DNA from: Stieleria maiorica
GTDB taxonomy: Bacteria; Planctomycetota; Planctomycetia; Pirellulales; Pirellulaceae
Assembly: GCF_008035925.1 (NCBI RefSeq)
Contig: NZ_CP036264.1
Coordinates: 2,848,443-2,912,442, forward strand
Direction of reading: 5' to 3'
DNA: 64,000 bases
Part shown: positions 16,604-25,791 of the stretch, one piece after another
How positions within the stretch are numbered: the first letter of the stretch is position 1
Layout of the letters: every line of letters starts with the position of its first letter
The notes under the pieces: model-generated
Seen by the model: only the letters and a program-made list of their open reading frames with translations
What the model was told of the DNA's origin: nothing
Databases searched by the model: none
Made by a program: the position numbers and the translations under genes

Positions 16604-17587
16604 ATGGCCAATCAGCAGCAATTTTTTTCCTTCATGGAGCCCCCGGCGGTCAAGCCGCCCGCTGCTGTGTGTCCCCCGGCGTCAAATCGGCGGATCTCGA
16701 ACGAACCTCAGCCGTCTGGCGCTAGCCTACGGGCCCAGGATCTTCCGGCCCCTGCTCCACCCGATCGAGCCTCGATCCTGAAATCCTTGCGGGCCAAGGT
16801 CGGCTGCATCAGCACGGCGCGGCGGGACGACGGGGTTGGATTTTCAACCGGCTGCGAATCGTTGGATCGTTGGTTGCCGAGCGGTGGCTTGCACCCTTCT
16901 ACCCTGACCGAATGGATTGCCGCCCACGACGGTGTCGCCGCCGGATCGCTGGCGATGTCGGCCGCCGCCAGTCGATTGCGTCAAATCCCTGCGCGACCGC
17001 TGGTGATCGTGGATTGCAGTGGCACGTTTTATCCACCGGCGGCGGTCTCGTTGGGCGTGCCACATCAACGCATGATCTTGCTGCGGCCGCGGAGCGGTGC
17101 CGATGCGATTTGGGCGATCGACCAATCGCTCCGCTCGGGTGCCGCCGCAGCGGTCTGGGCTTCCCTGCCCATGCAGGTCGACGATCGCGACGCCCGACGT
17201 TTGCAACTGGCGGCCGAAGCCGGTCGAACCCCGGGCTTGTTCGTGCGCGGATTTGCCACGCGTGGAAAACCCAGTTTCGCCGAGGTCCAGTTTTATGTGT
17301 CGCAACAACAGCGCGACACAGCGCAACGTGCGACGAAGCGCCGACCGACGCACCGCTGGCGTGATTTCGAAGTCCTGTCGATCACACTCGACCGCGTCCG
17401 TGGCGGTGTCGCCGGCAAGCAGCTCCAACTGCAGATCACCGACGCCGCAACACTCCGTCCGCTTTCCACCACCGCCCCACAGACCCCACGGCATGAAACG
17501 GCTGCTGAGCATCTGGCTTCGCAACTGGCCCATCCAGCGATTGCGAAGCGAGTGGCATCGCGACGAGACGCCCGAACCGCTTCCTAG
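16604..17587 (+). CDS. imuA: ImuA-like RecA-fold mutasome protein
   Basis: 327 residues. A Pro-rich N-terminal segment (1-55) precedes a RecA-like core with FSTGCESLDRWLPSGGLHPSTLTEW (about 80-105) and VIVDCSG; the Walker A is degenerate, as is usual for ImuA. Family role: an accessory factor, with ImuB and DnaE2, in damage-induced translesion synthesis. Its 3' end overlaps imuB by 95 bp, so the pair is co-translated. Residues about 34-45 are encoded by a copy of the intergenic repeat family B (16708-16740), so part of the N-terminal linker seems to have come from a repeat. An operator-like direct repeat lies upstream. Confidence 0.8.
   Translation: MANQQQFFSFMEPPAVKPPAAVCPPASNRRISNEPQPSGASLRAQDLPAPAPPDRASILKSLRAKVGCISTARRDDGVGFSTGCESLDRWLPSGGLHPSTLTEWIAAHDGVAAGSLAMSAAASRLRQIPARPLVIVDCSGTFYPPAAVSLGVPHQRMILLRPRSGADAIWAIDQSLRSGAAAAVWASLPMQVDDRDARRLQLAAEAGRTPGLFVRGFATRGKPSFAEVQFYVSQQQRDTAQRATKRRPTHRWRDFEVLSITLDRVRGGVAGKQLQLQITDAATLRPLSTTAPQTPRHETAAEHLASQLAHPAIAKRVASRRDARTAS
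16708..16740. repeat. Family B repeat inside the imuA coding sequence
   Basis: The stretch CAGCCGTCTGGCGCTAGCCT continues with ACGGGCCC, matching the intergenic copy at 20666-20690 (CAGCCGTTTGGCGCCAGCCT, then ATGGGCC). Here it is translated as part of the disordered N-terminal segment of ImuA. Confidence 0.75.
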
Positions 17588-19229
17588 CGATCGCTCGAAC
17601 CGCCCGCAGGCTGAGTCGCAGTCCCCCACGCTGCAAAAAAAACGGCCGCAAAATAACAGGCCGCTGATCCTTTGGAAAAACGATCACCGCCGCGGCCGGT
17701 TGGTTGTTGCCTGCTGCGGCGCGGCGCGGCGGATGGGTGTTCGCCCCGGAATCGCGATCGCCCAGGCGACGGAGCTTGCCAGTGCCGCCGGTGTGACACC
17801 GATCAGCATCGAGCATGACCCGATCGCCGATTCGATCGCGCTGGACCGAATCGCCGACGCACTGCAACACCGGATCAGCCCCCTGGTCGCCATCGAGTCG
17901 CTGGACAAACGACCTTGGGCCGGACAAGTCTTGCTCGAAAGCGACACGCTGTTCTGCGATCTGTCGGGGGTGACGCATCTGTTTGATGACGAAGCCGGAA
18001 TCCTGGAGGCGACCCGTCGCACGTTGGCCGAATTCGGATTGGTCGGCGAATTGGCGATCGCCGATCATGCCGCCGCCGCGTGGGCGCTGGCCCATTACCA
18101 CCCCCGCGACACATTCATCTCCGTTCGCGGTGCGGATGATTTACATGACCTGTCGGTCAACGCGCTGCGGATCGAAACGGAAACCAAATACACGCTGGAC
18201 CGACTGGGGATCGAAACCATCGGGCAACTGCTGCGTCTGCCGCGCGGCGGACTGGCCCGACGCTTGGGCGACGGCATCGTCAAACGCATCGCCGAGGTGT
18301 TGGGCGAAGTCGAGGTGCCGTTGGAAATCCATCATGCCGAACAACAACACCACAGCAGCCATGACCTGGAGTATCCGACCGAAGATCGAGAGATCGTGAT
18401 GGATCGTGTGGGACGCTTGACCGAAGACATCGTGGCCAGTCTGGCGGCCGGCCAACGCGGGGCGCTGCGTGTGGCTTGCCGGATGGAACTGGTCGACCGC
18501 TCGCCACTGACCACGGTGATCGGCATGTTCGCACCGACGCAAGACGCCGAACACCTGCACGGTCTGATCCATTCCAGCCTGGAATCGTTGCGGATTCAAG
18601 CACCGATCATCAAGATCACGTTGTCGGTGCTCAGCAGCGGCCCGCTCAGGACACAACAAAACGCCTTGTTTGCCGAAGATGCCTTGGCCCTGGACAACGA
18701 CTCGGTCTCCGATCGCTCCCTGGCTCGACTGGTCGACACCCTGACCGGTCGCCTGGGACGTGAGGCGGTTTTGGGGGTCCGATTGAGCGAGAACCCGTTG
18801 CCGGAGAAGGCCTTTCGGACCTATTCACTGACCGACCACCGCACTCGCCAAGCGCTGCGACGTTTGCCGGCCAAACAGCCCGCATCGTCACCGCCCGCCC
18901 GCCACCGTTCCGGCTCTCACCCGCCTCGGCGTGAGGACGCCCGCCGCCGCCCAATGCAACTGTTGCGCAAGCCCATTCCCTTGACCGTCGTCGCCGCGAC
19001 ATCCCCCGACGCAGCAAACCCGCCCCGAGACCTGCCAACTTTCCGCGTCGAAGGGCAACTGCATCGAGTCGCCGAGTTCTGGGGCCCCGAACGGATCGAA
19101 ACCGGCTGGTGGGACGGTCCGACCATCCGCCGCGATTACTACCGCGTTGAAACGGAAACCGGAAAGGTCTGGTGGGTGTTTCGCGAGTTAAAGACGGGGG
19201 ATTGGTTTTTGCACGGGCGGTTTGTTTAA
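17493..19229 (+). CDS. imuB: ImuB, Y-family polymerase-like protein without catalytic residues
   Basis: 578 residues from the ATG at 17493 (MKRLLSIWLRNWPIQRL). The frame is open from 17097, but that part is the imuA gene in another frame. The fold follows Y-family polymerases, but the N-terminal acidic palm motif is missing (SIWLRNW in its place), as expected for ImuB, which serves as a scaffold linking the beta clamp and DnaE2. An insertion rich in Gln and Lys (about 25-55) follows. The C-terminal 60 residues (FRVEGQLHRVAEFWGPERI to FLHGRFV) match the conserved ImuB tail. No dnaE2 is found downstream; the next gene is on the other strand. Confidence 0.85.
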   Translation: MKRLLSIWLRNWPIQRLRSEWHRDETPEPLPSDRSNRPQAESQSPTLQKKRPQNNRPLILWKNDHRRGRLVVACCGAARRMGVRPGIAIAQATELASAAGVTPISIEHDPIADSIALDRIADALQHRISPLVAIESLDKRPWAGQVLLESDTLFCDLSGVTHLFDDEAGILEATRRTLAEFGLVGELAIADHAAAAWALAHYHPRDTFISVRGADDLHDLSVNALRIETETKYTLDRLGIETIGQLLRLPRGGLARRLGDGIVKRIAEVLGEVEVPLEIHHAEQQHHSSHDLEYPTEDREIVMDRVGRLTEDIVASLAAGQRGALRVACRMELVDRSPLTTVIGMFAPTQDAEHLHGLIHSSLESLRIQAPIIKITLSVLSSGPLRTQQNALFAEDALALDNDSVSDRSLARLVDTLTGRLGREAVLGVRLSENPLPEKAFRTYSLTDHRTRQALRRLPAKQPASSPPARHRSGSHPPRREDARRRPMQLLRKPIPLTVVAATSPDAANPPRDLPTFRVEGQLHRVAEFWGPERIETGWWDGPTIRRDYYRVETETGKVWWVFRELKTGDWFLHGRFV

Positions 19230-19516
19230 GTTTCAGGTTTCAGACCTCGTTCCCGGGCTCCGCCTGGGAACGGGGATTTCCGTAGGCTCCGCCTAGGCTG
19301 CTTTCGATCACAAACTGAGCCGTCGGCGCTAGCCTCGGGCCTTACGGGGCTCGAAGGGCAATCCAAGGCCCGCGGCTAGCGCCGTCGGCTCATCGAGTAG
19401 GTGGCATTGGGCGCCAGCCTACGGGCCTTCGTCGACGCTGGGGCCCGAACGCTTGCGCGAATCGGCTGATGTCACACTTGTTTGCAGTGCGTTCCAAGGC
19501 GGAGCCCTGGAACGAG
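19230..19516. repeat. Family A and B repeats between convergent genes
   Basis: 19250-19275 is a family A arm (TTCCCGGGCTCCGCCTGGGA). 19285-19466 is a long family B block (GAGCCGTCGGCGCTAGCC, its inverted partner GGCTAGCGCCGTCGGCTC, then GGGCCCGAACGCTTGCGCG). 19490-19515 is another A arm (GTTCCAAGGCGGAGCCCTGG). No gene is seen. The hairpins lie between the ends of imuB and the lipid kinase and may serve as a two-way terminator. Confidence 0.85.
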
Positions 19517-20449
19517 CTAGGAAACGTTCTCGTCTTGACTTGAAACCTGAAACTTGGAACTCGGAACCAACAACGTCACCCGGCGGGGCAAGACCTTGAT
19601 TTCCAGTGGCAGTCGTCCGGCGTAGTCTCCGTCTAGTTCATAGGCGACGCGCTGGTCGGATTCGATTCGCAGGCGGGTCACCTGGCGATGCTCGACACCG
19701 GCGAAGCGTCGGTGCAGACCGGATGCGGCGCCGAGCAGGTACCCCAATCCGCGGATCAGCCCGCGACCGGCGAAGGTGATCAGGTCCAACGTCCCATCGT
19801 CTCCGAGTGCCGCCGGATGAATGCGCAGCCCCGCGGCATAACAGGGCAGATTGAACGTCATCGCCCATCCGACCTGGCGCTGGTGGATAATCTCTCCCGC
19901 GTCGTCCAACGCGGTGACGCTCAGCAGCGGAAAGCGATAGGCCCGACAGGTTTGCCAGATCGGTTTCAGGTAGCTGAGTCGTCGGATGTGTCCCTTGCGG
20001 CGCAGATGCAAGCGGCGGACGACTTCGGCATCGAACCCGGCCGTGGCCAGGATCAAGAACAATCGCCCGTTGGCTTGTCCGGCATCGAATCGGATTGTGC
20101 GTCCGGTGGTCAGTGTTTCCAAGATCGCTTCGGCCGAGTTGGATTGACCCAGGTATCTCGCCAGCAGGTTCTCGGTCCCCATCGGCATCGGCAGCAGCGG
20201 CGTGTCGGGAAACGTGTGCGATGCGACCAGGCTGATGGTTCCGTCACCACCGGCGGCGATCACGGTCGGCTGTGAAACACCGGTTTCACGACGGCCGGCC
20301 ACCAGGGAATGCAGCGTATGGGAGCACGCGATGCTCTGGCATTTGATCCCGGCGGCGGCCAGCATTTCGGCCAACCGGGGAAGCTGTTCGCGTGCCGCGC
20401 CGCTGCCCGCTTTCGGGCTGGTAAACAAAATCACGTCCGATGTCGCCAC
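19517..20449 (-). CDS. Diacylglycerol kinase-family lipid kinase (YegS/DgkB type)
   Basis: 310 residues from the GTG at 20449, with GGGAG 8 bases before it; another GTG at 20455 is possible. The frame stays open to 20830, but the extra 127 residues are translated repeat sequence and are rejected. The catalytic loop AAGGDGTISLVA and PMGTENLLARYLG are the hallmarks of the DAGK catalytic domain, and NLPCYAAGLRIHPAALGDDGTLDL is the typical C-terminal half. It should phosphorylate diacylglycerol or a related lipid at the inner membrane. The last residues (SSKFQVSSQDENVS) are encoded close to the repeat block and may be a non-conserved tail. Confidence 0.85.
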   Translation of the reverse strand: MATSDVILFTSPKAGSGAAREQLPRLAEMLAAAGIKCQSIACSHTLHSLVAGRRETGVSQPTVIAAGGDGTISLVASHTFPDTPLLPMPMGTENLLARYLGQSNSAEAILETLTTGRTIRFDAGQANGRLFLILATAGFDAEVVRRLHLRRKGHIRRLSYLKPIWQTCRAYRFPLLSVTALDDAGEIIHQRQVGWAMTFNLPCYAAGLRIHPAALGDDGTLDLITFAGRGLIRGLGYLLGAASGLHRRFAGVEHRQVTRLRIESDQRVAYELDGDYAGRLPLEIKVLPRRVTLLVPSSKFQVSSQDENVS

Positions 20450-20988
20450 TTTCACAGCTCCCTTCGTGAGTTCACTCGGCTGTTCATCTCTGAGTTTATC
20501 TCGTTCCCGGGCTCCGTCTGGGGACGCTGGTTCGAGTGTGGCTCCCGCCACACCCACCGCGAGGAACCAAAGGCGGAGCCTGGGCTGCGCATAATCGTTC
20601 GATTTGTTCGCGTTTTCGTCCGCAGAATTTTGGCGTTTTCGATTCCGCATAACACTCTTGGGATCAGCCGTTTGGCGCCAGCCTATGGGCCTCCAATAGA
20701 CGCTGGGGCCCGAACGCTTGCGCGAATCGGCTGATGTCGCTCGTGTTTCGCCGCCCGATGTCTGCTGTGAGTCGACGATCAATCGACACTTTTTGTCGCA
20801 ACAGTTTGCGCAAATTCCTATCAGATTCACGCAAGTTGCCGGGGGAATCTGCCTTGTCGCGGTACTCGCGACATTGGTACCACCCTTTCAAGCCATCCAT
20901 CACGCGAACGGTGACGATCCGTGTGGTGGCCCCATGACGCTCCACGGATGGATCGCGTTTTCCTCGTCGAACGGTTTGCTTTCGTCTT
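20450..20988. repeat. Long gap with family A and B repeats before the Omp85 operon
   Basis: A family A element is at 20503-20588 (TTCCCGGGCTCCGTCTGGGG, core GTGTGGCTCCCGCCACAC) and a family B element at 20660-20737 (GGCGCCAGCCTATGGGCC and GGGCCCGAACGCTTGCGCG). The 250 bp from 20738 to 20988 hold no gene I can support and probably contain the promoter of the POTRA/barrel operon. Confidence 0.75.
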
Positions 20989-22449
20989 ATGACACAACGA
21001 TTCACTACGCACGGACGCCATCAGAGAGACCATCGGGCCGGCCAGTCCGCACCGATTGCGGCGGCGCCCTTGATCCTCGTTTTGATCGCCGGATTGGCGT
21101 TTTCGATGCCCGCCGCGGCTCAGATGGGCGGTGGCATGGGTGGCATGGGCGGCGGCGGAGGCCCACAGAGCGGCGGCCCGACCGGTCCGGCTGAACGCCC
21201 CAAGTTCCGCGACCACATCCACAACCAAGACGCCTTGCCGATCGGCCGCGAGCACGGCGACAAGGTCGTCAGCAGCGTCCGAATCGTCGGCAACCGGACG
21301 CTCAGCGAACACGAAATCCTGCAGAAAATGCAGACCAAGAAGGGGCGTTTTTTCAGCCGCGAAGTTCTGCTCGGCGACGTCCACCGGCTGAACGAAATGC
21401 GTTCGTTCGACCACGTCACGTTCAAAACCGAGGAGACCGACGCCGGGGTCAATGTCTCGTTCATCGTCCATGAACGCCCGCTGATCACCGATGTCGTCTT
21501 TTTCGGCAACAGGGGAGTTAACAACCGCGATCTGAAGGGCCGTGCCGGATTGGAGGTCAAAGATCCACTCAGCGAGTTCTCGGTCGAATCGGCCCGCCGG
21601 CGTCTGATCGATTACTACAAAGGCGAAGGCTTCAACCAAGTCGCAATCACGTCGACCATCGGCTACCAGGACAAACCGGGCATGGTGATCTTTCGGATCA
21701 ACGAAGGTCCCCTGGAACGCATCAACAGCATCCGCGTGATCGGCAACACGTTGCTGAGCGAGGCCCGGCTGAAGAAGCTGATCAAAAGCCGCGGCCCGTT
21801 TCTCAAACTCGGCTACTACACCTTCAACGTCGCCGACATGGCCAAGATCGATCGCGACGTCGATATCCTGGCGGCGACCTATCACAACCTGGGCTACCTG
21901 ACCGCGACGGTCGGCCGCCGGATCTCGTACAGCGAAAACGGCAAGTGGATCGACGTGACCTTTGTGGTCAACGAAGGCAACCGCTTCAAAATCAACAGCG
22001 TGCAATTGATCGGCAACCAGTTCGTCACCGAAGATTCGCTGCGTCAACGTTTGGAACTGAAGGCCGGTGACATGTTCGACGGCACGATCTTGAAACGCGA
22101 CGTCGGCGAGATCGTCTATGGCTACGGCGAACTGGGATTCATCTACGCCGACGTCCAACCCAAGACGGTGATGCGTGACGAAGAGAACACGGTCGACTTG
22201 GTTTACCAGATCGAAGAAGGCGACCGCTGGAAGATCGGTGAGATCCGCGTCAACATCGAAGGCGAACCGCACCTGATGCGTGAAACCGTGATGTTGAACA
22301 TGTTGGAAATGCGCGAAGGAGACTTCATCGACCGCCGACTGCTGGAAATCGGTCGTCGACGCATGTCCAACAGCCAGTTGTTGGAAACGAATCCGCAAAT
22401 CGCCGACCCACCGGACATCATCGTCGACCCGCGGGAGGATGCGTTTTGA
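20989..22449 (+). CDS. BamA-type POTRA protein (periplasmic half of a split Omp85)
   Basis: 486 residues. An export signal is present (hydrophobic 22-40, cleavage near AAAQ at 42-45), then a Gly/Met-rich linker and about five POTRA domains: 92-162, 163-240, 242-330, 331-412 and 413-470. Each begins with the typical strand and turn (SVRIVGN, VVFFGNRGV, SIRVIGN, SVQLIGN). The protein stops where the beta-barrel should begin. The next gene, whose ATG overlaps this stop codon (TGATG), encodes exactly that barrel with its own signal peptide. Together they would make one outer-membrane protein insertion machine. POTRA repeats bind nascent outer-membrane proteins in the periplasm. Confidence 0.85.
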   Translation: MTQRFTTHGRHQRDHRAGQSAPIAAAPLILVLIAGLAFSMPAAAQMGGGMGGMGGGGGPQSGGPTGPAERPKFRDHIHNQDALPIGREHGDKVVSSVRIVGNRTLSEHEILQKMQTKKGRFFSREVLLGDVHRLNEMRSFDHVTFKTEETDAGVNVSFIVHERPLITDVVFFGNRGVNNRDLKGRAGLEVKDPLSEFSVESARRRLIDYYKGEGFNQVAITSTIGYQDKPGMVIFRINEGPLERINSIRVIGNTLLSEARLKKLIKSRGPFLKLGYYTFNVADMAKIDRDVDILAATYHNLGYLTATVGRRISYSENGKWIDVTFVVNEGNRFKINSVQLIGNQFVTEDSLRQRLELKAGDMFDGTILKRDVGEIVYGYGELGFIYADVQPKTVMRDEENTVDLVYQIEEGDRWKIGEIRVNIEGEPHLMRETVMLNMLEMREGDFIDRRLLEIGRRRMSNSQLLETNPQIADPPDIIVDPREDAF

Positions 22450-24095
22450 TGAAACGGTCTTTCCACCCTGAACCCGACGGCATCCTTTCACGACCTACAC
22501 CGACACCCGCAAGCGAATCACCCCGAATGGAATCGAACGATTTGCCGAAACGATTGGCCCCACGAGCCGTCATCAACGTTCCGATGATGCGTGCCGTGGC
22601 GGCGCGGTTGACGGTGCTCGCCGGCATCCTGCTGATCAGCGCGTCACCGGCGGCGGCGCAGTACAACCCGTACGGAACCAGCGCCGCTGCGGGAACCTAC
22701 ACGCCCACGCAACAGGCGTACGCGACACAACCACCGGGGTACGCAGCACCACAACAAGCGTACGCAGCACCACAACAAGCGTACGCTGGAACGCCACAAG
22801 TCGCTCCGCCGCAAGCCACCGCCACCGGGCAACCTGTCCAGCAGACCTCGTTTCCGCCGACCCAATTCGGGCCGCGACAACAAACGCTGATGCCCGGTCA
22901 ATCGGTGCCCGGCAGCGGCACGGCGTTCCCACCGATCGGCACCGATCCGGTGTACACGCCCAACGTTCGCGTCGCGGACTTGATCGTCAACGGTTTCCCC
23001 GCGCGGACCGGACGGATCATGTTCGGCGGTGCGGTCAACAGTGACGCGGGCGTCACGGGTCAGATCACGATCGACGAACGCAACTTTGACATCATGCGTT
23101 GGCCGCGGTCGTTCCGCGACCTGTTCGGCGGGACGGCGTTTCGCGGTGCCGGACAAACGTTTCGGCTGGAAGCGGCACCGGGCAGCGACTTCGATCGTTA
23201 CAGTGTCCAATTCGCCGACCCGAACCTGTTCGGTTACCTGCCGATCAGTTTTTCCGCCAGCGGTTTCCTGTACGACCGACGCTATGACGACTGGGACGAA
23301 AATCGTCTCGGCGGTCGGTTTTCGCTCGGCTACCGAATCACGCCCGACCTGTCACTGGCGGTCGGAATCAGCGGCCAAAACGTCGACCTGAGCAACATTC
23401 GTGCACTCAACACCGGCATCTTGTCCCCCGGCGATGCGGCCGAGTACCAAGAACTGGCCGATGCCGAAGGTGACAACGAACTGTACAGCGGCAGCATCAC
23501 GTTGACGCACAACACCCGCGACAGCCCGATCCAGCCCAGCCAGGGACACTACTTTCAATTTCAATTCGAAGAGACGTTCGGCGATTACGACTACTCGCGA
23601 ATCGAAGTGGAATACCGCAAGTACTGGTTGCTGGCGTCGCGAGCGGACGGCAGCGGGAAACAGACGTTTTCATACAGCACGCAAATCGGCTTCAGCGGAA
23701 ACGACACGCCGATCTTTGAAAACTTCTTCGCCGGCGGTTATGCGACGCTGCGAGGCTTTGATTTTCGCGGTGCAGGCCCCGTGGTGGGCGGTACGGGCGG
23801 AAATCCCTTCATTGGTGTCGGCGGTGAGTTTCAGTTCCTCAATTCTGTCGAATACATGTTCCCGATCACCGCCGACGATGCCTTCCGCGGAGTCGCATTT
23901 TGTGACTTTGGTACCGTCGAAAGCAGTGTTAAACTGGATTCCGACTCGTTTCGTGTCGCCCCCGGTTTGGGATTGCGTGTCGCGATCCCGGCACTCGGGC
24001 CGGCCCCGCTCGCGTTCGACTTCGCCTATCCGGTCAACAAGTCCGACTTTGATGACGAGCGTGTGTTCAGCTTTTACATGAGTTTGATTCGCTAA
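22449..24095 (+). CDS. Omp85/BamA-type outer-membrane beta-barrel protein without POTRA domains
   Basis: 548 residues from the ATG at 22449, overlapping the upstream stop by one base. The signal sequence is internal (hydrophobic about 52-70, ending AAAQ). A low-complexity linker with tandem AYAAPQQ units and many Gln/Pro residues is followed by NVRVADLIVNGFPARTGRI, which looks like the end of a BamA linker. The barrel region has alternating aromatic and polar strands, the Omp85 RGF motif (LRGFDFRGAGP) and a C-terminal strand ending in Arg. It should sit in the outer membrane and pair with the POTRA protein. The long N-terminal extension before the signal is unusual; an internal Met at about 46-47 could be the true start. 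Confidence 0.82.
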   Translation: MKRSFHPEPDGILSRPTPTPASESPRMESNDLPKRLAPRAVINVPMMRAVAARLTVLAGILLISASPAAAQYNPYGTSAAAGTYTPTQQAYATQPPGYAAPQQAYAAPQQAYAGTPQVAPPQATATGQPVQQTSFPPTQFGPRQQTLMPGQSVPGSGTAFPPIGTDPVYTPNVRVADLIVNGFPARTGRIMFGGAVNSDAGVTGQITIDERNFDIMRWPRSFRDLFGGTAFRGAGQTFRLEAAPGSDFDRYSVQFADPNLFGYLPISFSASGFLYDRRYDDWDENRLGGRFSLGYRITPDLSLAVGISGQNVDLSNIRALNTGILSPGDAAEYQELADAEGDNELYSGSITLTHNTRDSPIQPSQGHYFQFQFEETFGDYDYSRIEVEYRKYWLLASRADGSGKQTFSYSTQIGFSGNDTPIFENFFAGGYATLRGFDFRGAGPVVGGTGGNPFIGVGGEFQFLNSVEYMFPITADDAFRGVAFCDFGTVESSVKLDSDSFRVAPGLGLRVAIPALGPAPLAFDFAYPVNKSDFDDERVFSFYMSLIR

Positions 24096-24097
24096 CC

Positions 24098-25402
24098 TTG
24101 CCACAGCCTTCCCAACCATCCGCCGCCTCGGGATCTTGGACCGACCAGATCCAAGCGAGGTTTCGATGCGTCCTTTCCGACGACCTCACGCGATGGTTCG
24201 ACGAAGAAATCTGGCGTTTTGCCGAAGGCAGCGGTGGAAACCGATTCGCATCGGCGATCACGCCCGCCGATCTGATCGACGACGCGCCCTCGGCGATCTG
24301 GCCGGCGCTGATGCCGTGTGACTTTCTGCCGATCCTGACCAACACGATGGGCGATTGGCTGTGCATCCGCATGGCCGCCGACAATACCGCGACGCAGGTC
24401 GTTCACTGGTATCACGGCGGAGGCGACTGGATCCCGTGGGGGAATTCGTTGGCCGAAGCGATCTACTTCGATCATGTGCGGCACCGGCTTCCCGGCAGCC
24501 GTCGCGACCACGCGATCTCCGCGGGATCTGCGGTCGACGATAATGACCGGTCCTGCCAAAAACTGAACCAATGGGCGCTTTCCCGACTGGAACATCGATC
24601 GGTGCACGAGCTGGAACCGTTGCGTGGGGCGGAGTTGGCCGATGAAATGGTCCGTCGCGGTCTCAGCCAACCCGCGGTCTTGTGCCAGCTGGTGATCGAC
24701 GCGCTTGAGAATCCTCTGCTTGACGATGACGCCGCTCGCACCTTGAACATCAACGATGCCGAACAAGTCCAACGCGCCCTGTTTGACAACCAGCTGATGG
24801 ATCCAAAATGGATCGGCAACCTCGTTGCCCCTGACGTCTCGCACGAACAAGTCCTGAACCAACAGGACTGGGACGCCGTCGATCGGCATTGTCGTCGCGC
24901 GATCGAAATCGCACCGGATTTGGGATGGGGCTGGGACTTGCTGGGGTATAGCGAAGAGCGATCTGGTCGTCTCGCCGCGGCGATTGAACATTACCGTCGC
25001 GGACTGGATTGTTCCATTTTCACCGACCAGACCGTGCGGGTGCGGACGCATGGGTTTAGCGGCGAAGGCCAAAAGTTCGCCGCCGCGCGACTGATGAAGC
25101 TCGACTACCAGCCGTCTGATCCGATCGAAAAGGATTATTTCCAACGGCTAGGCATCGCGTGTGCGAGTGAACGACGCGATCAAATCCGTGAACATTTTGC
25201 ATCGCTCGCTCGACAAGCCACACCGGCGAAGGCTCACGAGTTGTGGGTCCGCGCGGGGTGGGACATGGGCGCCGAACCCATGCTCGCCTTTGCGGAATTG
25301 CTCGAACAGATCGCGATCAGTGCCGACGCGGCCGGCAGGGCCGCCCAAGGCGAACTGGCGCGAACGCACCGCAATTGCTTCCGCGACCGCTACGGTATCT
25401 GA
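24098..25402 (+). CDS. SMI1/KNR4 (SUKH)-domain protein with helical-repeat tail
   Basis: 434 residues if translation starts at the TTG at 24098, two bases after the barrel gene; no in-frame ATG lies near the N-terminus. Residues about 25-125 read as a SMI1/KNR4 domain (FLPILTNTMGDWLCIRM, VVHWYHGGGDWIPWG). The remainder is helical and resembles TPR-type repeats (AIEIAPDLGWGWDLLGYSEERSGRLAAAIEHYRRGL). SUKH proteins are often immunity proteins or regulators of cell-wall or toxin systems; here no toxin is nearby. The 2-bp spacing suggests translational coupling to the Omp85 genes. Cytoplasmic; role unknown. Confidence 0.7.
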   Translation: MPQPSQPSAASGSWTDQIQARFRCVLSDDLTRWFDEEIWRFAEGSGGNRFASAITPADLIDDAPSAIWPALMPCDFLPILTNTMGDWLCIRMAADNTATQVVHWYHGGGDWIPWGNSLAEAIYFDHVRHRLPGSRRDHAISAGSAVDDNDRSCQKLNQWALSRLEHRSVHELEPLRGAELADEMVRRGLSQPAVLCQLVIDALENPLLDDDAARTLNINDAEQVQRALFDNQLMDPKWIGNLVAPDVSHEQVLNQQDWDAVDRHCRRAIEIAPDLGWGWDLLGYSEERSGRLAAAIEHYRRGLDCSIFTDQTVRVRTHGFSGEGQKFAAARLMKLDYQPSDPIEKDYFQRLGIACASERRDQIREHFASLARQATPAKAHELWVRAGWDMGAEPMLAFAELLEQIAISADAAGRAAQGELARTHRNCFRDRYGI

Positions 25403-25791
25403 AGTGGTGATTCGCTGAAGCGACGTGATCCGGCACTCATCGCACCACGAAATCAATGGCGTTTGTGCGCGTCAACCGATGTGAAGCTTGCCCATGCTGG
25501 CCCCCTCATCCCCAGCCCTTGCCTCGTTCCAAGGCTCCGCCTGGGAACGCCCGTGCAGATGTGGCTCCAGCCACACAAAGCGTTTGCAACGCGAGGCGGA
25601 GCCTCGGGAATTCCCGTTCCCAGGCGGAGCCCCGGGAACGAGGCATCAATAAACGCCGTCCAGCCCCCCGCACGCTGATTCTCCTATAATGGCGCCCCGT
25701 TCGTAGCTCCACCCGGCCTGTCACTCTGGTCCTGGCATTCCGCGTGGTTTGCGATCCTGCCGATTCAGCTCTCCTAACTTAGCGACTCACC
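25403..25791. repeat. Gap with a full family A element
   Basis: 25526-25643 is a complete family A unit: GTTCCAAGGCTCCGCCTGGG arm, a CCAGCCACACAAAGCG core, and CCCAGGCGGAGCCCCGGGAA arm. Beyond it, TATAAT at 25685-25690 could be the -10 box of the SHD1 gene 100 bp further on, but no good -35 is visible. Nothing else is seen. Confidence 0.75.

Noticed and set aside
20450-20830. N-terminal extension of the lipid kinase
   Set aside because: The extension is translated family A and B repeat sequence; a GTG with a good ribosome binding site exists at 20449.
20827-22491. A 554-residue open frame antisense to the POTRA gene
   Set aside because: Composition is that of a shadow (Asp/Val/Phe-rich) and the sense frame has clear POTRA motifs.
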